Positions 1 through 11,500 of a stretch of DNA of 24,091 bases are shown piece by piece (position 1 is the stretch's first letter; every line of letters begins with the position of its first letter). The translations under genes and the position numbers were made by a program. The notes beneath the pieces are model-generated. The model did not search any database, was not told where the DNA came from, and saw nothing but the letters and a program-made list of their open reading frames with translations. Origin of the DNA: Ophiothrix spiculata (taxonomy: Eukaryota; Echinodermata; Ophiuroidea; Amphilepidida; Ophiotrichidae); the NCBI GenBank assembly GCA_000969725.1, contig JXSR01S017618.1. One strand, written 5' to 3'.

Positions 1-216
1 ATTTCTGACGACAGATGATTTTTTCTGGCAATATTGAATGATGAAATACAAATAAATGAGCCAAATTTTGGAGTGAATGTCAAATTACTGCAAGTTTTTA
101 GCGTGGTTTGTGCATTTTTTCTTAAATCTCACAGAAAAATCTCATCAGTAGGCCTACAATTAAAGTTCCCAGAAAGGTTTATTTTTTTCTATAACCTGGT
201 GAGCAGTTCTGATTAT
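1..216. other. intronic or upstream sequence, no gene seen
   Basis: AT-rich sequence without a recognisable exon, RNA or repeat. The 67-residue open frame at 34-237 shows no family features. As the first ZNG1 exon in the window starts mid-P-loop, 1-2495 most likely lies in an upstream intron. Confidence 0.6.
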
Positions 217-405
217 ACAAATATTAACTGCTTATGAGTGTGATGGTAACAATATACCATCCCGAATTGAAAGATTGATTGTTCCATTTCACGAGCCGTT
301 AGGCAAGTGAAATGGAACACTAAATTGAATGAAATGGAACAATAAATCTCTCAATGAGGGATGGTATATTTTTACCATCACCCGAATATAAGCAGTTAAT
401 ATTTG
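217..405. mobile_element. palindromic MITE with ~48-bp inverted ends
   Basis: The left arm 217-263 (acaaatattaactgcttat...) and right arm 358-405 are near-perfect reverse complements. The ~95-bp centre has TTCCATTTCA and its complement TGAAATGGAA repeated (about 284, 307, 329). It has no coding capacity. Length and structure fit a non-autonomous DNA transposon; no clear target-site duplication is visible, so the superfamily is open. Confidence 0.75.
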
Positions 406-973
406 TTTTATATAACTCATCTATAGATTCTAGTCATTTGATATCACATTCAAACTACTGTACTTACCCATTACCAATGTAGCAGAAAGCAATATGTCCC
501 TACTGTACAATACAGTTTTGATATACATGTACTATAAAATGGATGAAAGTGATCGTAATCATGGTATTAAAAGACTATCAAACGGGTGATAGTGATAGCA
601 AAAATAACAAATGGTCATATGTTACAATCTTGCCAATCAACTGACTAGAATCCATTTAATGAGTTATAAAAAGATCAATATCAAACCGCAACACCACTTG
701 CGGCAACGCAAATCGAGTTGAGAGAAGCTGAACTTTCTATTGCATTTTCATGTTTCTGGGTGCGGTAGTCCGTTTGTGTTTTGAGTGTGAATTGATTTGC
801 CATTTGCGGTGAAAATTATCAATTGAAAATTATTGGAAACGCACATGCATTACATATTAAGTAGGCCTGTTTAGTGGTCCACACTTGGTTTGTAATCTGT
901 AGAAAATGTACTATGATTTTGTTATCATAATTAAGTCAACTCCCAAAGAGGGTAGTAACTTATATTTGTGCCT
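406..973. other. no gene; unidentified intronic sequence
   Basis: AT-rich DNA with no exon match, RNA gene or clear repeat. The patch about 688-725 (CCGCAACACCACTTGCGGCAACGC) is locally more GC-rich but too short to assign. Confidence 0.5.
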
Positions 974-981
974 GTGTAACC

Positions 982-1357
982 CCCGGGGGCACTCAACTTT
1001 GAAAGTGGTAGGTATGTCAGGCACGAGGTGTCAAAATAGGGGTCAGGTGAACTGATTTTCTGTAAAAAATGGACCTTTGAAACTGGTTTTGGGGAGTCTA
1101 GTGAACTGAAATTTTGGCAAAAAATAGCCTCTTGAGCTGAAAATGTTTGCATTTCCCGAGCTATTTTTGCAGTTAGAGCTAATTATTTTTAGTTTTTCTC
1201 AAAAATGGTGTTAAAAGAACTGAATCACGCTGAAAATGGGGATCTAGTGAACTCCCTGGCAGCCTGAAAAAAGGGGGTCTTGACTGCCGGACTTATACAT
1301 CCTGCCCACATATGTGAACACTACTACCAGACCTGTGGAGTGCCCCCCCCCCCCCCG
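982..1357 (+). mobile_element. hAT-like non-autonomous element, copy 1 (GGGGGCACTCAA ends)
   Basis: The ends are complementary: CCCGGGGGCACTCAA on the left and a GAGTGCCCCCC... end on the right, here grown into a long C run (1343-1356). It is flanked by identical 8-mers GTGTAACC at 974-981 and 1358-1365, the target-duplication size of hAT transposons. The interior repeats the theme 'aggggtctagtgaactgaa-ttt'. Related copies are at 6069-6400 (inverted) and 11103-12052. It has no transposase; the 73-residue minus frame inside shows no domain. Confidence 0.75.
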
Positions 1358-1365
1358 GTGTAACC

Positions 1366-1829
1366 ACCTGAGTGACAAGGGTTCAGAAGGTCACCCTCTT
1401 ACCCTCATAAACTTGTTGGAATTTTCCTCCAGTTTGGCAACATTTCCCTTCAAAATGTATTTCTTTGTTTAATGTATGTCTTTGTTTTTTCCCTCTGAAT
1501 TACGACATTTTATGGCATGGAGCTTCCTGAATTGCTCATTTGTCACAGGCCTGCTGCAGAGACTACCTGTTTTAAAGGAGCTTGGTTCAAATTCTAAACC
1601 CCCTTGAGTGCTGGCTAATTAACTGAGTGCCTGCCGACCGGCACCGACTAGTGTAGTGACAACCCTGCTTATATTGTAGGTCTCGAGGCAAGGTTGGTGT
1701 TAGCTGTGTTAGAGCCCTCATCTACTTCTCTATACTGGCTACTGATGAGCAAAATACATCAGCCGAGTCTCTGGCTAAGTCTAGCAGCTCAGATGAGAGG
1801 CTTGCATGTGCTACTGTGCGGAACACACC
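1366..1829. other. no gene; unidentified intronic sequence
   Basis: Mixed-composition DNA with no exon, RNA or repeat recognised. Short open frames on both strands around 1694-1948 run into the tandem palindrome that follows and show no domain. Confidence 0.5.
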
Positions 1830-2043
1830 CACTGCTTTGTCACAAAGTGGGTTGTAGGTCACAGGACAATTTTGTAACAAAGCAGCGAGCATGTGATAAT
1901 TGCACATGGTCACTGCTTTGTCACAAAATGGGTTATGTCACAGGATAATTTTGTGACAAAGCAGCGAGCGTGTGATAATTGCACACGCTCACTGCTTTGT
2001 CACAAAATGGGTAATATGTCACAGGATAATCTTGTGACACAGG
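1830..2043. repeat. ~80-bp tandem repeat with two nested palindromes per unit
   Basis: Units start with CACTGCTTTGTCAC at 1830, 1911 and 1990 (periods 81 and 79); the third is incomplete. In each unit CTGCTTTGTCACAAAA pairs with TTTTGTGACAAAGCAG, and between units AGCGTGTGATAATTGCACACGCT is itself a palindrome. The repeat could fold into a row of hairpins. The open frames across it are products of the repetition. Confidence 0.85.
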
Positions 2044-2045
2044 GA

Positions 2046-2373
2046 CTAAAACCCAGGTACCCGGGTACCCGCCCGTCATGAGCTTACCCAGGTACAAAAT
2101 CTGCCGAACAATTACCCGAACTGGACATTAAAATCATAGAATTTTGAACAAAAAAAATGGTGTTAAAAAAATCATGATAAAATCATTATTTGATCATAAA
2201 TCACAACCACAATCGGCGAAAAATCTTTTTGTGTATTTGTGTATTCATTGAGACATCGTTTGGTCGAAGAAGACCAGCCAAACTTCCTGTTCGAACATTG
2301 TATATGTTCAATTATCAATACGGTAGGGTACCCAACCGAAAAAAAAAAGTCAGGTACCCGGGTAGCAAATTAC
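2046..2373 (+). mobile_element. GGTACCCGGGTACCC repeat, copy 1
   Basis: A ~330-bp interspersed element: the left end is AAACCCAGGTACCCGGGTAC and the right end carries CAGGTACCCGGGTAGCAAAT. The interior holds ATCATAGAATTTTGAACAAA and a stretch around CAATCGGCG. A second copy lies in the opposite orientation at 5241-5575 and matches along its length, which proves a dispersed repeat. It is probably a non-autonomous DNA transposon; superfamily unknown. Confidence 0.8.
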
Positions 2374-2495
2374 TTGAAAAGTCCCAGGCCAAGTGGTTAT
2401 ACCTGTTCAGAATACCTTGTTACACCTGGACTTTGTACAGCGTCAAACAGGTCTTTCTTATAAAACTGTGATGATTATGTTCTTTTGTTTTACAG

Positions 2496-2582
2496 GAGCA
2501 GGAAAGACCACATTATTAAACTACATCCTCACAGAACAACACAACAAAAAGATTGCTGTCATTCTTAACGAATTTGGAGAAG
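2496..2582 (+). CDS. ZNG1: ZNG1 exon with Walker A end (GAGKTT)
   Basis: Acceptor tttgttttacag precedes base 2496; donor gtaggt begins at 2583. The exon starts in phase 1: the first Gly takes one base from the missing upstream exon. It encodes [16 protein letters not shown] followed by [20 protein letters not shown] is the second half of the P-loop GxxGAGK[T] that binds the nucleotide phosphates. The stretch is nearly identical to human ZNG1, in line with strong constraint on the P-loop and the first beta strand. Confidence 0.95.
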
Positions 2583-5500
2583 GTAGGTGTATTTATTAGC
2601 TCCCATCACCCCCTCCAAAAAATGTTTATTTGTATTTGCATAATACATCTGACTGACCCAAGGAATTTTTATATGGGAATCGGGATACGGCGTCATGCAT
2701 CTTGTGTCTCTCTTAGAGCAGAGTTGTATTCGGAGTTTGACCCGACATCCAAGCAGATCGTGTATGTGTATTTTTTATTAGTCCCATCACTCCCTCCAAA
2801 TTTTTTTTATTTGTATTTGCCAAATATATCTGACTGACCATGAATTTGGAATTCTAACTCGAAAATGGAATATCGATCCTAGTGTCAGCAATTTTTGAAA
2901 AAGTTTTTTTTTTTTTCAAAATATATAGTGATATGCCATTGAGAAACTTCAAGTGCCACACACAAAAACACAGCTGTGGCTGCTTATGTTTTCAGCACAT
3001 CCCTGAAATCACTCTTGTACTAATATTTATGCCAAACAATAATTTATTGGACAATTTAAACAAAAATCCATGGTACGGGTTGCATTTACAAACAATGGGG
3101 CCCTGCACTCTGAATTTCTGTTTAAACTGTCCAATAAAGTATTGTTTTGCCTATAATTATTGGGTGTAGCCCCTGAATGTAGGACAAGTCTGAATAGTCT
3201 TCTCATTTATTATTTATGTTGTTGATTTCTGATTGCATAAATTTGATTGATTCCAACTGTTTTGGTCTCATCTGAATGTCTTTGTGACAATCTTTTTCCA
3301 TTTTTTGGAACAAAGGCAAAAAAACCAATTTATTGGACAGTTTAAACAGAAATTCAGATTGCAGGGCCCCATTGTTTGTAAATGCAACCCGTACCATGGA
3401 TTTTTGTTTAAATTGTCCAATAAATTATTGTACCATACCCGTACCATGGATTTTTGTTTAAATTAATTGTCCAATAAATTATTGTTTGGCCTATAGCATT
3501 GACATTAATTGCCACCTGCTTCATCTCCTTATGTGACATGATCAAGGGGAATGGGTCCTGAGAAAAAATATATAAATTTGCGCCGCAAATTTTTAGAAAA
3601 AGTTTGAAAAACAAAATACCACACTTTGCAAAGAAAAATGACCCATTGGCATACAAGACAGCATGATTTTGCTACCCAAGTTTGCGCCACATCCCCGTAA
3701 ACACTTCTGGAATTGAGTAACCTTCCCGGGAATGGGTCAGATGTCTAAAATATTGAAATGAGATAACAGAGCATTAAGGGGCGGCTTCAAAACTCAGCTG
3801 GCGGTTGTCTGCCGGTTGACTATTGCTTATTCCGGCAGGAAACCGTCGGTTGAGTTTTGAGGCTGCCACTAGGCATAATTTTTTTTTTTTAGTTCAGAGA
3901 ATGGTCATAACTTTGGAACCAGATGACCAATTCTGATGGGGTTTGAATCAAAATGAAGAATTTTAATACACAACAATGGTCTTGTCAATATGCATCTATC
4001 GATGCCCATCAACACACAGTCTTTACATGCGCCATGTACAAAGAATAGCGCGTGCAAAAGACTGCGCGTCGATGGACGTCGTGCGATGCATATCTACAGA
4101 CTCTAAATAAAGGCAGTATTAAAAATTGAAAATTATCAACATGTGACTCGTTTCCCTTGATTGTGTCACATATGATAAATATGTTTTACATTATATGCGT
4201 TCAACAGGAAGTGCTATAGAGAAGTCCATGTCAGTTGGCCAATCAGGAGAGCTGTATGAAGAATGGTTGGAGCTACGAAATGGCTGCCTATGCTGCTCTG
4301 TCAAGTATGTACAAGTCACCATCATGTTTGGCATAAAAAATTCACTTCTAAGTTCTAGAAATGTATCCTTTTTATTGTTCCCGCTAAGGTTTTTGAACTT
4401 GCGCTAATTCAAGTAATTTTGACAAAGCTGAAGAGGAGCTTGCGCCAAAATCATTAGCTGTGGCTGAAAATTGGCTCAATAAAGCTAGAAAATATCTCTC
4501 TCATACATTTTCAGAAACCCGTAGCGCCAATTTTCATCGCTCCTGCACCAATGGCGCACCATACGGCTTTAGCAGGAACACTGATATTTATATGTAGAAA
4601 TGATGATTTTATGGTGATATTTATATGGTTTATATGTAATTAGTTAGAGAGTTAGAGTACAAAACCAGTATGTGCCAGTTGTGGATCTACCACAGCCTTA
4701 ATGCTGAGGTCACCTGTCTGAGTTTGATCGAGTTACAAGTAATTTGTCTTGCTTATTGCTGCAGCTGAAATACTTTGAAGTCTTAAATTCTTGAACTTGG
4801 ACCCCCTTAAGGCATGAGGATGGAGGGTGCTATTTTTTGGGGAAAAAAATGATGAACTTTGTCACCGAACTTCCTACAGTGGGGACTGTTACACCGTATT
4901 CTTGTAAGGATGGTATTGTTGGAAAATTTTAGAAGTATATAGGATGTTGTTGCTATAACTTATACATATAATCAATCAGCCTTGGATGTGACAATTCCTT
5001 GAATTAATATCTGTTTTCCCACTAAGAGCATATAGTGTGCCATTGGTGCACGAGTTTGGAAAATTGACACAATTGGTTTTTATAAATATGTGAGAAAGAT
5101 GCATATTTTCTCAGCATTCCACCTTATTTCAGCCTCAGCTAGGAGTTTGTCGCAAGCAAGTCTTAAGTTCAACTTTGTTAAAATTGATAAAATTGGCACA
5201 AGTTCAAAAACCTCAGAGGAAATTAGGCTTGGGATTTTTCGGGTAATTTGCTACCCGGGTACCCAACTTTTTTGCTACCCGTGTACCCGACCGTGTTAAT
5301 AATTGAGCATTTACAATGTCAGAACGGGAAGTTTGATGGGTCTACTACGACCATACAATGTCTCAATTACACAAAAATTTAGGATTTTCGGCGATTGTAG
5401 TCATGATTTATCATTTATACTTTGATCAGATGATGATTTTATCATAAATCTTTGAAGACACAATTTTTTGTTCAAAATTCTATGATTTTATTGTTCAGTT

Positions 5501-8500
5501 CGGGTAATCGGTCGGCAGATTTTGAACCTGGGTTAGCTCATGATGGGCGGGTACCCAGGTTTTACTCCTAGTCCTAGAGGAAATAACTTGATTTTCAAAA
5601 TAAGCTCCCTGAAAATAGCATCCAGAATAAATTGAGCTTCTTTCATCACAGCACTTGCAGATGCATAAATTCAAAGTCTGAATCACCTGACATGGGTCAG
5701 GCATAATGATTGAGATATGACTGGTCAATTTTGCCTGGAAACAAGAACTTGGGTTTGCCATTGCGATAAAAAATCAGATCCAACTGTCGGTTACATACTG
5801 CGCAGAATACAAACTTGACAGTCTGCCTTAATGAGTTAAATATGTGCGAAACAGAGAGCTTATTTTGTAGATAGATTTTACTGATTATAAGATCAATACA
5901 CCTGATGTTATCTTGGTTATATCTGCTCATGCTATATTGTCACCTCTTTCAGGGAGATCATTATAGGTCAAATGATGGTGCCCTTCATTTCAAAGAGTGT
6001 GCACTTTGTCAAAAATAAAACTGTAAAACTCTGCAGTCTTGTTTGTGTGTTTGGATAGAATGGTTTACTCCCGGGGGCCTAACTCTATTTATGAGCAGGG
6101 TACCTATGTCCAGCAGTCAATACGCCCTTTTTCAGGCCTCCAGGCCGTTCATTGGACCCCCATTTTCAGTATGATTCAGTTTGTTAGACCCCCATTTTGA
6201 AGAAAAATACAACATATTTTGAAGAAAAATATAACATTTTAGCTCCATGTACAGAAATTGATCTAAAATTTTGAAATTTTTTAGAACAGATGTCTATTTT
6301 TGGCAATTTTGTCAGTTCAATAAGTCCCCCAAAATCACTTTCAAAGGAACGTTGTTTTTGCTCAAAATCAGTTCAGTAGACCCCAAGTCAAAACGCGTAA
6401 AATTTAAATAGTATGGATATGTATATGTCTGTGGGCAACTGATTAACAACATACTGTACACTCATTTAGGGATCATGAAAGTGCCCTCTAAGAAGCTATG
6501 GTTTAAATTTTGCATTGATCTCTATGAGAAAATGAGAACTGTGCCTAACACTTCGCCGACTTCCCCGTAGGGCGGGGTATCCTCAAATCTGAGTCACCGA
6601 CGAAGTCCCGGCCCCATACCACAGGGAAAAGGCTCAAATTTCATAGATTTACGTCCCGGTCAAATTCCCCGCCTGAATGGTCACCATCGAGACACTGCCG
6701 CATCCCGGCACGCGTTCCCCACCTTGCGGGGACATCAGCATGCACAACTTCCCCGCACAAGCATGACGAGTTCCCCGCTAGTGCCCGGGTACCCGGGGGC
6801 CGGAATTACAAGTGATAGGTGCATTAATTGTTTAACATTGTATATATTTGCATCACAGAGACAATGGTGTTAAAGCAATAGAGAATCTGATGACCAAACG
6901 AGGGAAGTTTGACTACATCCTGCTAGAGACGACAGGCTTGGCTGACCCAGGTAAGAACCATGTTAGAGACTACATGTACATGCCTAGATCGTCATGTGAG
7001 TGCAAGAAAGTCGTATCTGCAATAACTGCCTTACGTCATAAATTTGGATTGCACACTGACCTCCAGTCTTAGGGCAGTGGTTCTTGAAATGGTTCTTCAG
7101 GTGTCACCTGAAGCATCTGAAGAACCATTTCAAGAACCACTGACATCAGATGGGGACATTTCGAGTGACTTTTCCTATTCTTGTGACAAGGTATAAAATA
7201 AATATAACTTAGGGCAGGACTTTCTTGCACTCATATGACGAGATGATCTTGGATTTGTGTTAATTGGTGTTGAAGACTACAAATCTAATTGAACTATGAT
7301 TTATAGGCCTATGCTCTTTAAACTTCGAAGTATGAAACCAACAAGCAGCTGATTAATACGACCGTTTGGGGAAATAAATTAGTCTGTATTTTTTGAACCA
7401 TAACAACGTACCCAAATCTTGCTGAATATTCAAATGAACTTGTGTTCAAGGTTTGCTCTGTAAAGTGTGATGAGGCCGCGTTGAATTACAAGTCAAGGGA
7501 GCCGCGTAGTGCAGTGTAAATCACCTGCAATTTATTTGTCCGTCATGAAGTAGCAACAAAATTAGCCAAAACATAATACCAAATTTTTGAAATATTCATG
7601 CACAAATATATGCAGTGATTCAGTCCTAATCAATCCTAATCAATAATTGCTAGTCTCTTACACAATACAATAACACCAGTTCATGATGTTTAAGAATACA
7701 ATAGATATGCTGTGGATCTCGTCACAAAGTCTGATGTCTTGGTTTGAACTTCAGGTTGACGGAGTGCAGGCATAGGGCTGATCTGAGGCTTGGTGTCCAA
7801 AGACATTTGCTCGCCTGAATGACATTCTCTCACCCTACCAAGAAAACTTTGCTCCAACAGGAAGCAACTTAATAAATTTCACGACATTATCTACACTTCA
7901 GATAAACTGGAGCAAAAGGTCGCTATGAATATTCTTGGGTTTGCTTATTCAATAATCATAGCACTACAATCTGAATGAGTGACATTTACTTTCATCGATT
8001 TAAACGATTTTCATGAGAGCGACATTCACCCTCCGTATTAGCGAATAAGTCAGAGCGAATATCAAGAGCGAATGTCACTCGGCCAAGCGAATGTCTTTGG
8101 ACGCCAAGCCTAAAGAGTAGGATTTATATGTACATCTGGAGGATTCAGATTGGCTTTAAATTCGAGTTAGAGGCTTACTAAATTATTATTTCAAATATGT
8201 TTTGGACACAAGTATGGTAGTCTGAAAGCAGCCACCGCATATCAACAAGATGCAGAAAGAACAGGATATTAGGAAGTACACAACTTAGTTTCCAATAAGT
8301 AGTTCACTGTACTGTGAAATCATGTGTGCCTGAAAAGTGTTGTGTACTTGTGTCTATTGCATGTGCAATTTTGTTATGCAAGGGCCTGATTTTCATGTCC
8401 AAGAACCATTTTGAAACAGAAATTTTTGATCCAATGTAATTTTATGTCAAAATCCCATTTCAATGTAACTGTGAATTAATGTGAGTTACAAAATATTTAT

Positions 8501-11500
8501 GATTTATGCGGCATCATGTTTTTGTTTTCTTTATGCAGGTCCAATAGCATCTATATTTTGGCTCGATGATGAACTTGGGAGTGACATCTACTTAGATGGT
8601 GAGTTATAATCAAGGGAGTTATCATTATTACTCTCTCTCTCTCTGTTAATGCTGGTGGGAATAGTCACCATAGTAGTCAGAATTAATCTTAAGCCAGAAA
8701 TTAATTTTAAAACAATAAGATGTTACGAGACTGTAATAGAATAAACTGCAAAGTTTTATGCCTCCCTTGAGCTTGGCTTCCTGTGTTGGTTGAATCTTTG
8801 TTGAGGATCAGATGCCTTTTGAAGACCATTGGATATGGTTGCAACTGCACTCCTACAACAGATCTAAAATAGCTGACTGAAAATTTCAGCTATTGAGCTT
8901 GTAAGCGCTATTCTCTGTGTACACATGAATTGGCGGAAAAATGTATGTGTATTTTGAGTTGTAGACAAGTAATATTAGGGTGCGACCAGAATGCAGTGTT
9001 TGGTCTTCTTGCATTCATGCAGCTTTGGACTTGGATATTGAATCCTACCAATATATGAATATTGTTGTAAGGGACATAATCAATATATAGACGAGCGATC
9101 GCTCTGGCCACCCGAGCCATGAAGCCAAGTAGTTTCATGGCTCGTCCTATCTTTGCATTTCGCTCATCTATGGCAAAAATGAAGTAATATTATGGTCAAT
9201 GATATCAATGCGTAACAAACTACCTAATTTATAATGGTTGCTCGACCAAGGTATTAATTTGGCTCAAGTCAAAAAGTTTGGCTCGTCCGTTCTCGGCTCG
9301 GGCGAGTTGTTTGGGCCTAAATTGATTATGTCCCTAAGACTAATGAATCTAAAAAGGGGAATAAGGAGTTGTTTATGGGATGACATCTATCTTGGATTTT
9401 TGTCATGGAGAGTGAGTTATTGTACCGCCAGCATTTATTTGGTGCGCTACCACACGCAAAGACTCTTTGAAACTGAAGTTGGGAGGGAAGTAAGTCATCA
9501 TGTAGGTGAAAGAGAGTTGTATCTGCAATAGCTGCCATTTTTCATTAATTTGAATCGCACACTGTATAATCTCCAGTCTTGGATCACTTGGCTCTTGAAA
9601 TGGTTCTTCAGGTGACGGTGTCATCTAAAGAACCATTTCAAGAAGCACTGACATATGGTAGGGACATTTTGGAGGATTTTCTACATTCTAGTGACTAGAC
9701 GCAATGTTCCTGGAATCACTGTAGGTGGCGCAGCACACGACTTAAGCTTTAACGGAACCCTCTCAATTACTTTCGTAGTAAAATACCAGGTAATGACCTA
9801 AAATGCCCCAGATATCTATGATGTAGCCAACATTTTGACATTGTATCGCATGGAACACCTTAGAATGGTTGCAACAGGGTTAGAAACGCTGAAAAACATA
9901 CGAAACAGCATACATCTGAGCCAAAAAGTGACTTATATGATTTTATTTAATAGACCGGCCACGTCACGATGAACGTCATAGAGCACATCGGCAAGTCTTC
10001 AGAAGCACTCGGATGCTATGATTTGTTGTTCGTACTTTCTTCGTCTTTGGTAGGTCTTCGGAAGCACTCGGATGCTCTGATTTGTCGTTCGTTGCCAAGT
10101 GGATACGGCGGCTGCCTGGTACGCGGAAGGTACGTGGGTCGAAACCTGCATTGAAAAGTTGCAATGTAGCCAACATTTTGACATTGTATCGCATGGAACA
10201 CCTTAGAATGGTTGCAACAGGGTTGGAAATGGTGAAAAACATATGAAACATCTGAGCCAAAAAGTGACTTATATGATTTTATTTAATAGACCGGCTCACT
10301 AATTAAAACATGTGTCTACATATTTTTTTCCTTTCTTTTTCACACTTTTTTTAACTAACAAATTTTGTATACTACCATTTTTGGTTGTATTCACACAAAC
10401 CTTGTGGGATTCTCAGTTGCAATATTATGGTCACAAACGAGGTAATATAAAACATTTAAAAACATAGCTACACCTTTTTGATATGTTTACTTGTCAAAAA
10501 AATCTGTACGTTTGTTATCATTTTCTCCACACAATATACAACCTTTAATTTCTGAACATGATTTGGCAATAATTAAAAAAACATTCATACCATTGGTTGC
10601 AATGGAAATTGTGCCCTTTAGATACACTCCTCACTGTGAGGAGAGTGTACCTATAAGGGCATTCTAATAATTTACTGCCACGACACTTCCCCCTAGACTC
10701 CTCTCGACGGCTGTTCCCTTGTTCCCATACCTGCTTCACTTGTGAGTGATGACTACATCATAGGCCTATTATATGCGAATGAGGGAATTGCCATTCAATT
10801 GCAAGGGGAGTGTACTTCCTCCTGGAAGCTTGAACTATAGGGCCTACATGTTTATATATAAATATTTATAAGCCACAAATGTGATGATTTTTATGAAGCA
10901 TGCGACATAATCAACAACAATTATTAATTACTATGATTTGGTGCAAAATACTGGTTTACTACATTTTCGGATACTGAAAGATATTGTCACAGAGAGTAAG
11001 AAATTTAAAGCAGGCTATTACATGAAATGGGTATGATAAAGTTACTGAATTTATTTAGTCTTGGAAACCAGGACTCAATTAGGTATGTGCCGTACACGAC
11101 CCAGGGGGAGGGGGGCACTCAATTATGAAAGTGACGTATACGTACCTGCTCCTACCGGCTTTCAAAATGTAGGGACAATAGGTGACAAATACGTTGAAAA
11201 TGGGTGTCATAGGGTGTAGAGGGTGACAAAACTGGGTCATTAATTCGGAGCTATTCATGGTAAAGAATGATAAAACAGGGTCATTCGGTGTCAGTTTTCG
11301 AATATAATAAGCGTAATTTTGATATATTCGAAATCGCTGATCTTCAAAATGTTGTAAGCAGTGGGCATAAAATCAACAAATTGAGCGAAAAGGGGGTCAG
11401 TCGGTGTAGGTTCTAGAAAAATCAGGGCAATGGATAAGAGCTACCACAAAAAAGAGAGTTCAGTTCGGCGGAACTCACAATTCGGATACGTATCCGAATT

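Noticed and set aside
1830-2043. CRISPR array
   Set aside because: Eukaryotic intron context, repeats of ~80 bp with no unique spacers, and self-palindromic junctions.
1-2495. Upstream ZNG1 exon encoding the start of Walker A (VTIITGYLG)
   Set aside because: Looked for a GG(N)TA(Y)-type end followed by GT in a suitable frame; none found. The exon is taken to lie before the window.
9365-9420. Possible duplicate of exon 8539-8598 (TGACATCTATCTTGGAT...GTGAGTTAT)
   Set aside because: Only about 17 bases and a chance GTGAGT resemble the exon; the reading frame and preceding codons do not match.
9821-10295. Direct repeats as LTRs of a short retroelement
   Set aside because: No TG...CA ends, primer site, polypurine tract or target duplication; the spacer is only 204 bases.
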